A stretch of DNA of 64,000 nucleotides from contig NZ_FXXB01000008.1 of assembly GCF_900184245.1 (NCBI RefSeq), positions 310,001-374,000 on the forward strand. Direction: 5' to 3'. The notes beneath the pieces were generated by a model, which made no database searches, had not been told where the DNA came from, and was given only the letters and a program-made list of their open reading frames with translations. This DNA comes from Brachybacterium massiliense (GTDB lineage Bacteria; Actinomycetota; Actinomycetes; Actinomycetales; Dermabacteraceae). Positions 35,713 through 45,538 of the stretch are shown here, in pieces (position 1 is the first letter of the stretch; each line of letters starts with the position of its first letter). The translations under genes were made by a program, and so were the position numbers.

Positions 35713-37116
35713 GTGGCTGAGACACCCACTGACCAGTTCGACGTCGTGATCCTGGGAGGTGGCAGCGGCGGCTATGCGGCCGCGCTGCGCGGCGCCCAGC
35801 TCGGCCAGAAGATCGCCCTCGTGGAGAAGGATCAGCTCGGTGGCACCTGCCTGCACCGCGGCTGCGTCCCGACCAAGGCGATGCTTCACGTCGCGGAGCT
35901 CGCCGACGCCCCCTCCCACGCCGCCGCGGCGGGCATCGACCTCACCCTCAACAGCATCGACGCCGAGAAGGTGCTCGGTTTCAAGGACAAGATCATCGGC
36001 CGCCTCCACAAGGGCCTGCAGGGCCTGGTGAAGTCGCGCAAGGTCGAGTACGTCGAGGGCTTCGGCAAGCTCACCGGCAAGAACACCATCACCGTGGAGA
36101 CCGGGTCCGGCACCCGCACCCTCACCGGCAAGAACATCATCCTCGCCTCCGGCTCCTACTCGAAGACCCTTCCGGGCATCGATCTCGGCGGCCGGTTCCT
36201 GGACTCCGAGGCCGCGCTGCAGCTGCCCGAGATCCCCAAGAACCCGATCATCCTGGGCGGCGGCGTCATCGGCGTAGAGTTCGCCTCGGTGTGGAAGTCG
36301 CTGGGCGCCGAGTCCGTGACCATCGTGGAGGGCCTGCCCCACCTGGTCGCCAACGAGGACGAGGCCCTGTCCAAGGCCCTCGAGCGCGCGTACAAGAAGC
36401 GCGGCATCACCTTCTCGCTCGGAGTCTTCACCGAGAAGGCCGAGCAGACCGAGAACGGCGTCAAGGTCACCCTCGCCGACGGCAAGGTGTTCGAGGGCGA
36501 TTACCTGCTGGTGGCCGTGGGCCGCGGCCCGAACACCTCGGGCATGGGCTACGAGGAGCAGGGCATCGAGATGGATCGCGGCTTCGTGCTCGCGAACAAG
36601 GAGACCCTCGAGACGAACGTTCCCGGCGTGTACGCCGTCGGCGACATCGTCCCCGGCCTGCAGCTCGCCCACCGTGGCTTCGCCCAGGGCATCTACGTCG
36701 CCGAGCGGATCGCGGGCCTGAACCCCGCGCCGATCGTCGAGTCCGGCATCGAGCGCATCACCTACTGCGAGCCGGAGCTCGGCTCCGTGGGCCTCAGCGA
36801 GAAGCAGGCCAAGGAGCAGCTGGGCGAGGACGCGGTCGAGGTCTACGAGTACAACCTCGGCGGCAACGGCAAGTCCCAGATCCTCGGCACCACCGGCTTC
36901 ATCAAGCTGGTGCGCGAGAAGGACGGCCCCATCGTCGGTGTCCACATGATCGGCTCGCGCACGTCCGAGCTGATGGGCGAGGCACTGCTCATCGTCAACT
37001 GGGAGGCCTACCCCGAGGATGTCGCCTCCCTCATCCACGGCCACCCCTCGCAGCACGAGGCCATGGGCGAGGCCGCGCTCGCGCTCGCCGGCAAGCCGCT
37101 GCACGCCCACGCCTGA
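35713..37116 (+). CDS. lpdA: Dihydrolipoyl dehydrogenase (E3)
   Basis: FAD-dependent disulfide oxidoreductase that reoxidises lipoyl groups of 2-oxoacid dehydrogenase complexes with NAD+. 467 residues. The FAD loop is ILGGGSGGYAAAL, the redox-active disulfide is GGTCLHRGCVP, the NAD loop is ILGGGVIGVEFASVW, the second FAD motif is VYAVGDIVPG, and the interface His-Glu pair is in HGHPSQHEAMGEA. The GTG at 35713 follows AGGAG by eight bases. It lies 24 bp before sucB, a clear operon. Confidence 0.97.
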   Translation: MAETPTDQFDVVILGGGSGGYAAALRGAQLGQKIALVEKDQLGGTCLHRGCVPTKAMLHVAELADAPSHAAAAGIDLTLNSIDAEKVLGFKDKIIGRLHKGLQGLVKSRKVEYVEGFGKLTGKNTITVETGSGTRTLTGKNIILASGSYSKTLPGIDLGGRFLDSEAALQLPEIPKNPIILGGGVIGVEFASVWKSLGAESVTIVEGLPHLVANEDEALSKALERAYKKRGITFSLGVFTEKAEQTENGVKVTLADGKVFEGDYLLVAVGRGPNTSGMGYEEQGIEMDRGFVLANKETLETNVPGVYAVGDIVPGLQLAHRGFAQGIYVAERIAGLNPAPIVESGIERITYCEPELGSVGLSEKQAKEQLGEDAVEVYEYNLGGNGKSQILGTTGFIKLVREKDGPIVGVHMIGSRTSELMGEALLIVNWEAYPEDVASLIHGHPSQHEAMGEAALALAGKPLHAHA

Positions 37117-37140
37117 GCCTTTCCAGGAGGAGAGAACCCC

Positions 37141-38970
37141 ATGTCTGAAACCGTGAAGATGCCGGCTCTCGGTGAGTCCGTCACCGAGGGCACCGTCACC
37201 CGCTGGCTGAAGTCGGTCGGCGACACCGTCGAGGTGGACGAGCCGCTGCTCGAGGTCTCGACCGACAAGGTCGACACCGAGATCCCTTCCCCCGTCGCGG
37301 GGACCATCGAGAAGATCCTGGTCGAGGAGGACGAGGACGCCGAGGTCGGCGCCGATCTCGTCGTCATCGGCGACGGCTCCGGGTCCGAGAGCTCCGGCTC
37401 GGACGACTCCGGCGCTGAGGCCGAGGAGGCCTCCGCTGACGCCGAGGAGGCCCCTGCCGAGGGCGAGGACCTCGCCTCCGACGAGACCGTCGCTCCGTCC
37501 ACCGACGAGGAGGCTCCCGCCGGGGAGTCCGAGAAGCCGGCCGACGCCTCCGGCGATGCCGGCTCCGGCGCCTCCGGCGGCGCGGCCGAGGGCCAGGAGG
37601 TGACGATGCCGGCGCTCGGCGAGTCCGTCACCGAGGGCACCGTCACCCGCTGGCTCAAGGAGGTCGGAGAGAGCGTCGAGGTGGACGAGCCGCTGCTCGA
37701 GGTCTCGACCGACAAGGTCGACACCGAGATCCCCTCCCCCGTCGCCGGCACTCTGCTGGAGATCAAGGTGCAGGAGGACGAGGATGCCGAGGTGGGCGCG
37801 GTGCTCGCCGTGGTCGGTTCGGGCGATGCCGCCTCCGCTCCCGCCGAGGACTCCTCCGCGCCCGCTCCTGAGGCCGAGGAGGCTCCGAAGCAGGAGTCCG
37901 CTCCGGCGAAGGAGGAGCCGAAGGCCGAGGAGAAGAAGCCCGAGCAGCCGAAGGCCGAGGCCTCTCAGGCCGCCGAGCCCGCGGCGGAGGAGGCCGCTGC
38001 GGCTCCCGCGCCCAAGGCCGCTGACTCCGTGACCGGTGCCGAGTCCTCCGGCTACGTCACCCCGCTGGTGCGCAAGATGGCGTCCGAGGCCGGGATCGAC
38101 CTGTCCACCGTCAAGGGCTCCGGCCTGGGCGGCCGCATCCGCAAGCAGGACGTGCAGCAGGCGATCGACGCGCAGAAGTCGGCCGCTCCGGCCGCTGCTG
38201 CGGCGGCGCCCGCGGCTGCCGCCCCGGCGGCTCCGAAGGTCGAGGTGTCCTCCAAGCGCGGCACCGAGGAGAAGATGCCCCGAATCCGCAAGGTCATCGG
38301 CCAGCGGATGATGGAGTCCCTGCACGGGATGGCTCAGCTGACCACCGCGGTCGAGGTCGATCTGACCCGCATCGCGAAGCTGCGCGCCCGGGTCAAGGAC
38401 GACTTCGCCGCCCGTGAGGGTGCGAAGCTCACCTACCTGCCGTTCCTGATGATGGCCGCGGTCGAGGGTCTGAAGACCTACCCGCAGCTGAACTCCACCA
38501 TCGACGGCGACAAGATCGTCTACCACGGCTCCGAGAACATCGGCATGGCCGCGGACACCGAGCGCGGCCTGGTCGTGCCGGTGATCCGCAACGCCGGCGA
38601 CCTGAACCTGGCGGGCCTGGCCCGTCAGATCGGTGACCTGGGCGGCCGGGCCAAGGGCAACAAGCTCACCCCGGACGATCTCGCCGGTGCCACCTTCACC
38701 ATCACCAACACCGGTTCGGGCGGTGCCCTGTGGGACACCCCGATCGTCCCGGCACCGCAGGTGGGCATCCTCGGCACGGGCACGATCACCAAGCGCCCCG
38801 TGGTCATCCAGAACGCCGAGGGCGATGACACCATCGCCATCCGGTCGATGATGTACCTGTTCCTCTCCTACGACCACCGCATGGTCGACGGCGGCGACGC
38901 CGCCCGCTTCCTCACCTTCATGAAGAAGCGGCTCGAGGAGGGCGCCTTCGAGGGCGAGCTGGGTCTGTGA
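37141..38970 (+). CDS. sucB: 2-oxoglutarate dehydrogenase E2 (dihydrolipoamide succinyltransferase-type) with two lipoyl domains
   Basis: Acyltransferase core of a 2-oxoacid dehydrogenase complex. 609 residues: two near-identical lipoyl domains at about 2-77 and 152-228, each with the lipoylated lysine in STDKVDTEIP; Ala/Pro/Glu-rich linkers; the E3-binding domain at about 305-342 (VTPLVRKMASEAGIDL); and the catalytic domain from about 380, with LSYDHRMVDGGDAARF near residue 580 holding the catalytic His/Asp. In actinobacteria this gene often serves pyruvate dehydrogenase too (DlaT), so the substrate is not settled by sequence. The ATG at 37141 has AGGAGG nearby. LipB and LipA are encoded downstream. 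Confidence 0.94.
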   Translation: MSETVKMPALGESVTEGTVTRWLKSVGDTVEVDEPLLEVSTDKVDTEIPSPVAGTIEKILVEEDEDAEVGADLVVIGDGSGSESSGSDDSGAEAEEASADAEEAPAEGEDLASDETVAPSTDEEAPAGESEKPADASGDAGSGASGGAAEGQEVTMPALGESVTEGTVTRWLKEVGESVEVDEPLLEVSTDKVDTEIPSPVAGTLLEIKVQEDEDAEVGAVLAVVGSGDAASAPAEDSSAPAPEAEEAPKQESAPAKEEPKAEEKKPEQPKAEASQAAEPAAEEAAAAPAPKAADSVTGAESSGYVTPLVRKMASEAGIDLSTVKGSGLGGRIRKQDVQQAIDAQKSAAPAAAAAAPAAAAPAAPKVEVSSKRGTEEKMPRIRKVIGQRMMESLHGMAQLTTAVEVDLTRIAKLRARVKDDFAAREGAKLTYLPFLMMAAVEGLKTYPQLNSTIDGDKIVYHGSENIGMAADTERGLVVPVIRNAGDLNLAGLARQIGDLGGRAKGNKLTPDDLAGATFTITNTGSGGALWDTPIVPAPQVGILGTGTITKRPVVIQNAEGDDTIAIRSMMYLFLSYDHRMVDGGDAARFLTFMKKRLEEGAFEGELGL

Positions 38971-38995
38971 CCCGCTGACCTCTTCCGAAGGACCT

Positions 38996-39035
38996 GAAGG
39001 GCCCCGGCATCACCGCGATGGTGCCGGGGCCCTTC
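38996..39035. terminator. Bidirectional hairpin between sucB and a convergent gene
   Basis: A perfect 14-bp stem (GAAGGGCCCCGGCA) encloses a 12-base apical region. It sits 26 bp past the sucB stop and 11 bp past the stop of the convergent minus-strand gene, so it can end both transcripts. Confidence 0.85.
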
Positions 39036-39045
39036 GGCGTCCTGC

Positions 39046-40500
39046 TCAGTCCGGGCCCGGCACGCCGGCGTCCGGAGGGGTCTGTGCCGAGTCGATCAGC
39101 CAGTGCTGCCCGTCCCAGCTCAGCTCGAGAAGGACCTCGGCGGGCTGTGTGGCGGGGACCGTGCGCACCTGCCCCTGCGGGTCCTCGATCTCGTGCTCCG
39201 CGATCGAGGTCACCGCACGCAGTCGGGCCGTCCCCTGGGCGGTCGGGCCCTCGAGCAGCTCGACCTCATGGATCACCGGTCCGCCTCCGCTGACGAGATG
39301 GCCGGTGTAGGCGAGGCGTGTCTGCTGGTCCTGCTCGAGGGCGCTGCTGCCGGCCCCGGCGACCGGCACCTCCGAGACCCCGGTGACGAAGGCGTGCCGC
39401 CTCCCGGCGAGGTCCGCCACGAGCTGCCACGGATCCTCGATCTCCGGTGCCGCCGGGGCCTGGACCGCCTGCTGCTCCGGGGTGTGCGCGGGTGGCTGTG
39501 CGGCCCAGCGGACACCGAGCGCCGTGGCCCCGCCGAGGAGCAGCACGGTCACGGCGCTGAGCACCGCGATCCGGCGCATCGCAGGCCGATGCAGCGCGTC
39601 CGTGAGCGCGCTGCTCAGGGGCCGGGTGCGGGGCGGTGCTGCGCGGGGCGCCGGCTCGATGCGGCGGCGGCGCAGCTGCCGGCGGGGTGCGGGGAGCGCC
39701 TGGGCCAAGGCGCCGCCGGCCGCCGGGTCGGCGTCATCGGCAGCCGCCGAGGCTGGTGCAGCGGCCACAGCGGCCCCCGCACTCGGCGGCCCGGCAGGGG
39801 CCCCGGCCGACGCCAACTCCTGCGACATCGCCGTCTTCCTGCCACTGCCTGCGTCGACGGGTGCGGACGGGGCCCAGGGCGGGGCGGAGGTGTCGATCCT
39901 GCGGCGCAGCGTGCGCTGCTGATCCTGGAGCACGGTGTCGACCCAGCGGCGGTCCTCGGCACGTGGGGCGAGGCCCTCCTCACGGCGCAGCCCCTGGAGG
40001 TCGGTCACCACCACGCTCCCGTCGGCCCGCACTCCCAGTCCCTGACCGGCCGGCGCGCCCAGCACCCAGCCTCGCTGATGGAGCTCGTCGAGCAGGGCGT
40101 CGAGGTCCTCTCGGGCGCGGGAGAGCGCGAGCCGCTCCGCGGTGGGAGGGGAGCCGTCCTCGGCGGCACGGCGGCCCGTACGGCGCGTCAGAGGCGGTGC
40201 GGATTCGCGCGTGTACTCGCCGTCCTCCGTCTCGAGCACGGCGGGTGCGGCACCGATCCCCGCCACCTCGAGCGCGGCCAGCAGCTGCAGCTCATCACGC
40301 ACGGCGCAGCGTCCCTCCAGGCTCCTGCCGCGAACGGCGACGCGAGGGTTCGCGTGCGCGCCGAGCAGGATCTCCTCCCGGTCCTCGTTGGAGCGCACCT
40401 GCTGGCCGGCAGTCTCCCTCTCGGGGCGCGGCGAGGGCGCCGCGCTGCTGCCGAGTGGGTGTGGGCCGCGCCGGAAGCGCTCCTCATCCATCTGCTCCAT
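39046..40500 (-). CDS. Single-pass membrane protein with a pseudokinase-like cytosolic domain
   Basis: About 484 residues. Residues 40-210 resemble a degenerate bacterial Ser/Thr kinase: VAVRGRSLEGRCAVRDE as an N-lobe, LAALEVAGIGAAPAVLE, then LHQRGWVLGAPAGQGLGVRADGSVVVTDLQGL where an active kinase has HRDLKPxN and DFG. The catalytic Asp and Asn are missing. An Ala/Pro-rich linker leads to one membrane helix near 310-332 (IAVLSAVTVLLLGGATALGV) and an extracytoplasmic domain ending SWDGQHWLIDSAQT, which looks like a small NTF2-like fold (inference). ATG 40500 or 40491 may be used. It is convergent with sucB and divergent from lipB. Function unknown; regulatory or scaffold role possible. Confidence 0.75.
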   Translation of the reverse strand: MEQMDEERFRRGPHPLGSSAAPSPRPERETAGQQVRSNEDREEILLGAHANPRVAVRGRSLEGRCAVRDELQLLAALEVAGIGAAPAVLETEDGEYTRESAPPLTRRTGRRAAEDGSPPTAERLALSRAREDLDALLDELHQRGWVLGAPAGQGLGVRADGSVVVTDLQGLRREEGLAPRAEDRRWVDTVLQDQQRTLRRRIDTSAPPWAPSAPVDAGSGRKTAMSQELASAGAPAGPPSAGAAVAAAPASAAADDADPAAGGALAQALPAPRRQLRRRRIEPAPRAAPPRTRPLSSALTDALHRPAMRRIAVLSAVTVLLLGGATALGVRWAAQPPAHTPEQQAVQAPAAPEIEDPWQLVADLAGRRHAFVTGVSEVPVAGAGSSALEQDQQTRLAYTGHLVSGGGPVIHEVELLEGPTAQGTARLRAVTSIAEHEIEDPQGQVRTVPATQPAEVLLELSWDGQHWLIDSAQTPPDAGVPGPD

Positions 40501-40580
40501 GCACGCAGTCAAGCGCACCGCCGGGATCCTCCCGCGATTCATCCACAACGCACTGGTGAGAGCAGGAGTAGTCTGGGTCG

Positions 40581-41279
40581 ATGCTCGATGTGATCCGTCT
40601 CGGCTTCAGCGAGGACGTGCCCGGCGGGGACCGTCATGAGGAGTTCGACCTCCCGCCCGGTCCCGTCGAGTATCGGGCCGCGTGGGCGCTGCAGCGCACG
40701 CTCCATGCCGAGGTGGTCGCCGGTCAGCGGCCGGACACCCTGCTCCTGCTCGAGCACCAGGCGGTCTACACCGCCGGCAAGCTCACCGCGGACCACGAAC
40801 GGCCCCGCGACGGTGCCGAGGTGGTGGACATCGACCGCGGCGGCAAGCTCACCTGGCACGGCCCTCAGCAGCTGGTCGGCTACCCCTTGGTGAAGCTGCC
40901 GATCCCGATCGACGTGGTGGGCTTCGTGCGGGACCTCGAGCACACGCTGATCGACGTCTGCGCCTCCGTGGGGGTGGAGAGTGTCCCGATCGAGGGCCGC
41001 AGCGGGGTGTGGGTCGCGCCCGAGGGCGAGGAAGCGCGCAAGGTGTGCGCGATCGGTATGCGCGTCTCCAAGCGCGCTACGATGCATGGATTCGCTCTCA
41101 ACTGCGCGAATGACCTCTCCTGGGCGGAGAACGTGATCCCCTGCGGGATCGACGACGCCGGGGTCACCAGTCTCAGCCGGGAGGCCGGGCGCCGCATCGC
41201 TGTCGCGGATGTCATCGACGTCGCCGCCGAGGCGATGACCGAGCTGGTGGCGCACCGCACCTCCGCGCGGGTGGGCTGA
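40581..41279 (+). CDS. lipB: Lipoyl(octanoyl) transferase LipB
   Basis: Moves the octanoyl group from acyl carrier protein to apo-lipoyl domains. 232 residues. Family motifs are LLLEHQAVYTAGK, IDRGGKLTWHGPQQLVGYP and the catalytic pair, Lys in ARKVCAIGMRV and Cys in NVIPCGIDDAGVTSL. The ATG at 40581 is divergent from the pseudokinase-like gene. LipA lies 62 bp downstream. Together they supply lipoate for SucB upstream. Confidence 0.97.
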   Translation: MLDVIRLGFSEDVPGGDRHEEFDLPPGPVEYRAAWALQRTLHAEVVAGQRPDTLLLLEHQAVYTAGKLTADHERPRDGAEVVDIDRGGKLTWHGPQQLVGYPLVKLPIPIDVVGFVRDLEHTLIDVCASVGVESVPIEGRSGVWVAPEGEEARKVCAIGMRVSKRATMHGFALNCANDLSWAENVIPCGIDDAGVTSLSREAGRRIAVADVIDVAAEAMTELVAHRTSARVG

Positions 41280-41341
41280 GTCCCCCTGGGACGGGCCGGG
41301 TCGATAGACTCCAGGGAACGTCGAGATGAGGAGGCATCAGG

Positions 41342-42364
41342 GTGACAACCGCCCCCGAAGGCCGGCGCATGCTGCGCATCGAGGCACGCAATGCCGAAGT
41401 CCCGATCGAGCGCAAACCCGAATGGATCAAGACCCGCGCCGTCATGGGTCCCGAGTACACCGCCATGAAGAAGCGCGTGCACGGCCAGGGCCTTCACACC
41501 GTCTGCGAGGAAGCGGGCTGCCCGAACATCTTCGAGTGCTGGGAGGACCGCGAGGCCACCTTCCTCATCGGCGGTGACACCTGCACCCGTCGCTGCGACT
41601 TCTGCAACATCGCCACCGGCAAGCCGATGGCCGTGGATCCGATGGAGCCGTTCAAGGTCGCCAGCTCCGTCAAGGAGATGGGCCTGCGCTACTCCACCAT
41701 CACGGGCGTGGCCCGCGATGATCTCGAGGACGGCGCGGCCGGGCTGTTCGCGCGCACCTGCGAGCAGATCCATGCCATGAACCCCGGCACCGGGGTCGAG
41801 CTGCTGATCGACGACATCAAGGGCAGCGGCCAGCACCTGCAGAAGGTGTTCGACGCGAAGCCCGAGGTGTTCGCCCACAACCTCGAGACGGTCCCGCGGA
41901 TCTTCAAGCAGATCCGGCCCGGGTTCCGCTACGAGCGGTCGCTGGACGTGATCTCGATGGGCAAGGACGCCGGCATGATCACCAAGTCGAACCTCATCCT
42001 CGGGATGGGCGAGACCGATGACGAGATCATCGATTCGATGCAGCGCCTGCACGATGCGGGCTGCGACATCCTCACCATCACCCAGTACATGCGGCCCTCG
42101 AAGCTGCACCACCCGATCGACCGCTGGGTCAAGCCCCAGCAGTTCGTCGAGCTGTCCCAGGCCGCCGAGGAGATGGGCTTCCTCGCGGTGATGGCCGGCC
42201 CGATGGTCCGCTCCTCCTACCGCGCAGGCAAGCTCTGGGCGCAGGCGATGCGGAAGCTCGGCCGCGAGATCCCGGAGGAGCTCCTCCATCTCGATTCGAA
42301 CCAGCCCGCCCGTCAGGAAGCTGCGAGCGTCGTCGCCCGCACCCAGCAGGCCGCCGCGAGCTGA
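41342..42364 (+). CDS. lipA: Lipoyl synthase LipA
   Basis: Radical-SAM enzyme that inserts two sulfurs into octanoylated lipoyl domains. 340 residues. The auxiliary [4Fe-4S] cluster cysteines are in [14 protein letters not shown]; the radical-SAM cluster is CTRRCDFC; the late RSSYRAG supplies the conserved Arg-Ser-Ser for the auxiliary cluster. The GTG at 41342 has AGGAG eight bases upstream. It follows lipB and precedes the DUF4191 gene by 32 bp; the three form one operon, as in Mycobacterium. Cluster supply may come from SufS/SufU encoded near 62 kb. Confidence 0.97.
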   Translation: MTTAPEGRRMLRIEARNAEVPIERKPEWIKTRAVMGPEYTAMKKRVHGQGLHTVCEEAGCPNIFECWEDREATFLIGGDTCTRRCDFCNIATGKPMAVDPMEPFKVASSVKEMGLRYSTITGVARDDLEDGAAGLFARTCEQIHAMNPGTGVELLIDDIKGSGQHLQKVFDAKPEVFAHNLETVPRIFKQIRPGFRYERSLDVISMGKDAGMITKSNLILGMGETDDEIIDSMQRLHDAGCDILTITQYMRPSKLHHPIDRWVKPQQFVELSQAAEEMGFLAVMAGPMVRSSYRAGKLWAQAMRKLGREIPEELLHLDSNQPARQEAASVVARTQQAAAS

Positions 42365-42396
42365 CGCCCGCCCGGCCCGAGAGGATCCCACCGCAC

Positions 42397-43137
42397 ATGG
42401 CTCGCAAGTCCGAGACCACGCCCGAGAAGGGCAAGAAGAACGCCGCCGGCACGAAGAAGCCGGGGCGGATCAAGCAGATCATCGAGGTGTACAAGTACAC
42501 CCAGGAGGTCGATCGCTCCACGCTGCCGCTGATGCTGGTCGCGATCGCGGCCTCCATCGCCGTCGGCGTGCTGCTGACGATGCTGATCTTCTCCTCCCCC
42601 TGGTACGGCATCTTCATGGGGCTCGCGATCGGCGTGCTGATCGCGATGATGATCCTGGCCCGCAAGGCCGAGCGCGCGGCCTTCGGCCGTATCAAGGGCC
42701 AGCCCGGTGCGGCGCTCGCGGCGATGCAGTCGATCCGACGGGGCTGGAACGTGGACGACGAGCCGGTGCAGATCGATCCCCGCAGCCAGAAGATGCTCTT
42801 CCGCGCCTCGGGCCGGGCCGGCATCGCCGTGGTCGCGGAGGACTCCTCCTCGATCTCCATGAAGCTGCTCGAGAAGGAGCGGCGCAGCATCCGCCGGGTG
42901 CTCCAGCACGAGAACGTGCCGGTGCACCAGATCGTGGTGGGCGACGGCGACGGCGAGATCCCGCTGCACAAGCTGCCCACGCACATGCAGCGGATGAAGA
43001 AGCAGCTGACCAAGGACGAGGCCGCGCAGGTGACCAAGCGCCTGTACGCGCTGCGCCGCTCGCTGCGTGAGTCGATCCCCAAGGGTGTGGACCCGATGCG
43101 AGCACGCCCGAACCGCAAGGCGATGCGCGGCCGCTGA
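42397..43137 (+). CDS. DUF4191 membrane protein
   Basis: 246 residues with a Lys-rich cytosolic leader, two adjacent membrane helices at about 48-90 (LPLMLVAIAASIAVGVLLTML and YGIFMGLAIGVLIAMMILA), and a soluble C-terminal domain ending in a strongly basic tail (MRARPNRKAMRGR). It belongs to actinobacterial DUF4191, located next to lipA in many genomes; function unknown. Linkage to lipoate genes suggests but does not prove a role there. Followed by a strong hairpin. Confidence 0.88.
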   Translation: MARKSETTPEKGKKNAAGTKKPGRIKQIIEVYKYTQEVDRSTLPLMLVAIAASIAVGVLLTMLIFSSPWYGIFMGLAIGVLIAMMILARKAERAAFGRIKGQPGAALAAMQSIRRGWNVDDEPVQIDPRSQKMLFRASGRAGIAVVAEDSSSISMKLLEKERRSIRRVLQHENVPVHQIVVGDGDGEIPLHKLPTHMQRMKKQLTKDEAAQVTKRLYALRRSLRESIPKGVDPMRARPNRKAMRGR

Positions 43138-43155
43138 CGGCGCCGCCCGCTCTCC

Positions 43156-43192
43156 CGACGGCCCCTCCTGCCCCGTGCAGGAGGGGCCGTCG
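43156..43192. terminator. Strong hairpin after the DUF4191 gene
   Basis: A perfect 15-bp stem (CGACGGCCCCTCCTG) with a 7-base loop lies 19 bp past the stop and is followed by TTCTC. It ends the lipB-lipA-DUF4191 transcript. The rest of the gap to 43366 (about 170 bp) shows no gene. Confidence 0.88.
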
Positions 43193-43366
43193 ACGTTCTC
43201 GGCGATACCGCGCGGGGACCTCGTTCCGCGCCCGCACCATCGCCGTGACCGTTTCGTGACCAAATTCGATGTCGCAGGTCAGAGCGATGAGGGCGGCAAG
43301 AACGCGAGGTTCCCCGTCGCCGGGTCCCGGCGCGTCGGCAGCCTGCCCGCAGGGGTGCAGGTGGGG

Positions 43367-43801
43367 TCAGACGGTGACCACGGCGGTGCCCGCGGCGACG
43401 TCGTGCAGGGGCTGCGCGTCGCGGTTCCACACGACCGCCGGAAGCAGCAGCAGGATCAGCGCGGTGCGCACCAGGGCGCGGCCGATCATCGGGGTGCGAC
43501 CACGCACCGGCAGCACCCGCATCTTCAGCAGGAACTGCCCCGGGGTGGCCCCGAAAAGCGTCAGGAACAGCACGTTCATCGCCACGAACAGCAGCAGGTT
43601 CGCGAGCGCATCGCCCTGGAAGACGAGCGCGGACAGGAGCATGCACAGGCCCCAGTCGATCAGCAGCGCGAGCGGTCGGCGCCAGAACGGCGCGACCGAG
43701 CCGGGCCCGTCGGCGGGCAGCCCGAGCGAAGATCCCTTGACGTAGTCCGCCTCCTGGGGCGGGCCGTCGATCCAGCCTCCGAGGTCCTTGCGTTCGATCA
43801 C
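43367..43801 (-). CDS. RDD family membrane protein
   Basis: About 144 residues. The conserved N-terminus IERKDLGGWIDGPPQE is shared by the RDD protein that neighbours glnA1 in Mycobacterium. RPLALLIDWGLCMLLSAL carries the Arg/Asp pair of the family, and further helices are LLLFVAMNVLFLTLFG and LVRTALILLLLPAVVW, with GATPGQFLLKMRV between. The GTG at 43801 directly before IERK is taken as start, with AAGG eight bases upstream; a longer open frame reaches 43879 but adds unconserved residues. Function unknown. Divergent from glnA1. Confidence 0.85.
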   Translation of the reverse strand: MIERKDLGGWIDGPPQEADYVKGSSLGLPADGPGSVAPFWRRPLALLIDWGLCMLLSALVFQGDALANLLLFVAMNVLFLTLFGATPGQFLLKMRVLPVRGRTPMIGRALVRTALILLLLPAVVWNRDAQPLHDVAAGTAVVTV

Positions 43802-43978
43802 GCGCACGACCTTAGCCGCCCGTCCTGGGAAGCGGTCGCCACCGGGCGACTCCCGCCGCCGCATTAGGATTGGGGTCACCTGAGATCCGGGTCGCAGAGA
43901 TCCGCGGAGCTCATGTGGAAACGCCCATCGGGGTCAGACAGCACGCAACACGCGCCGGAGCGCGCGGACGGAGGACAT

Positions 43979-45409
43979 GTGTTCAACAATCACAGCGAGG
44001 TCGTGAAGTACGTCGAGGAAGAGGGCGTCGAGTTCATCGACATCCGATTCTGCGACCTTCTCGGCGTGATGCAGCACTTCAACATCCCGGCCAGCACCTT
44101 CGACGAGGAGGCCATCGCGACCGGTCAGCTGTTCGACGGTTCCTCGATCCGCGGCTTCCAGGCCATCCACGAGTCGGACATGAAGCTGATCCCCGACCTG
44201 GAGACCGCGTATCTGGATCCGTTCCGCGAGCGCAAGACCCTCATCATCAACTTCTCGATCGTGGACCCGTTCACGGACGAGCCGTACTCGCGCGATCCGC
44301 GAACGGTCGCCTCGAAGGCCGAGGAGTACCTCAAGACCACCGGCATCGCGGACACCGCCTTCTTCGCCGCCGAGGCGGAGTTCTACATCTTCGACGACGT
44401 GCGCTTCAAGACCTCGGTCAACTCCGGGTTCTACTCGATCGACTCCGACGAGGCGGTGTGGAACACCGACCGCGACGAGTCCGAGTACGGCGGCAACCAG
44501 GGCTACAAGACGCGCCTCAAGGGCGGCTACTTCCCGGTCCCGCCGAACGACCAGATGGCGGATCTGCGCGATGAGGTCGTCGCGACCCTCGAGCAGGTCG
44601 GACTGCAGATCGAGCGCGCCCACCACGAGGTGGGCACCGCCGGTCAGCAGGAGATCAACTACCGCTTCAACACGCTGCAGCAGGCTGCGGACGACGTCAT
44701 GAAGTTCAAGTACGTCGTGAAGAACACCGTGTGGAACGCGGGCAAGACCGCAACCTTCATGCCCAAGCCCCTGTTCGGCGACAACGGCTCGGGCATGCAC
44801 ACCCACCAGTCGCTGTGGAAGGACGGCGAGCCGCTGTTCTTCGACGAGCGCGGCTACGGCGGCCTCTCCGACATCGCCCGCTGGTACATCGGCGGCATCA
44901 TCGAGCACTCCCCCGCGCTGACCGCGTTCACCAACCCGACGGTGAACTCCTTCAAGCGTCTAGTGCCCGGCTTCGAGGCGCCGGTGAACATGGTCTACTC
45001 GGCCCGCAACCGCTCGGCCGCGATCCGCATCCCGGTCACGGGCTCCTCCCCGAAGGCCAAGCGCATTGAGTTCCGCGCCCCGGACCCCTCGGCGAACCCG
45101 TACCTGGCCTTCGCGGCGCAGCTGATGGCCGGCATCGACGGCATCCGCAACCGCATCGAGCCGCCCGAGCCGATCGACAAGGACCTCTACGAGCTGCCCC
45201 CCGAGGAGCACTCCCAGATCCGCCAGCTGCCCGAGTCGCTCGGCGCCGCCCTGGACGCCCTCGAGGCCGATCACGACTTCCTCACCGAGGGCGACGTGTT
45301 CCCCGCGGACCTCATCTCGACCTGGATCGAGCTGAAGCGCACCACGGAGATCGATCCGTTCCGCTTCCGCCCGCACCCGCACGAGTTCGAGCTCTACTAC
45401 GACATCTGA
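43979..45409 (+). CDS. glnA: Glutamine synthetase type I (GlnA1)
   Basis: Main ammonium-assimilating enzyme, a dodecamer that makes glutamine from glutamate, ammonia and ATP. 476 residues. Signatures: [32 protein letters not shown] with metal ligands, the ATP motif [18 protein letters not shown], and [16 protein letters not shown]. The adenylylation tyrosine is Tyr404 in [10 protein letters not shown], matching the GlnE adenylyltransferase encoded 5 kb away. GTG 43979 is chosen since the family starts at FNNHSEVV and GGAGG lies just upstream (spacing four); an ATG at 43913 would add 22 residues. A hairpin follows. Confidence 0.96.
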   Translation: MFNNHSEVVKYVEEEGVEFIDIRFCDLLGVMQHFNIPASTFDEEAIATGQLFDGSSIRGFQAIHESDMKLIPDLETAYLDPFRERKTLIINFSIVDPFTDEPYSRDPRTVASKAEEYLKTTGIADTAFFAAEAEFYIFDDVRFKTSVNSGFYSIDSDEAVWNTDRDESEYGGNQGYKTRLKGGYFPVPPNDQMADLRDEVVATLEQVGLQIERAHHEVGTAGQQEINYRFNTLQQAADDVMKFKYVVKNTVWNAGKTATFMPKPLFGDNGSGMHTHQSLWKDGEPLFFDERGYGGLSDIARWYIGGIIEHSPALTAFTNPTVNSFKRLVPGFEAPVNMVYSARNRSAAIRIPVTGSSPKAKRIEFRAPDPSANPYLAFAAQLMAGIDGIRNRIEPPEPIDKDLYELPPEEHSQIRQLPESLGAALDALEADHDFLTEGDVFPADLISTWIELKRTTEIDPFRFRPHPHEFELYYDI

Positions 45410-45423
45410 GCCGTCCCCCTCAC

Positions 45424-45463
45424 AGAAGGCCCTCGACCTGCCCGATCAGGTCGGGGGCCTTCT
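45424..45463 (+). terminator. Hairpin after glnA1
   Basis: A 17-bp stem (AGAAGGCCC...CGACCTG, with one G-T pair) around a 6-base loop starts 15 bp past the glnA stop, followed by CGTTGCC. Confidence 0.85.
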
Positions 45464-45538
45464 CGTTGCCGCGGCCTCGCCGACGACTCGCCGCAGGCAT
45501 GACTGGCGATGATCCCCGCGAAGGTATGGAATGGGGGC

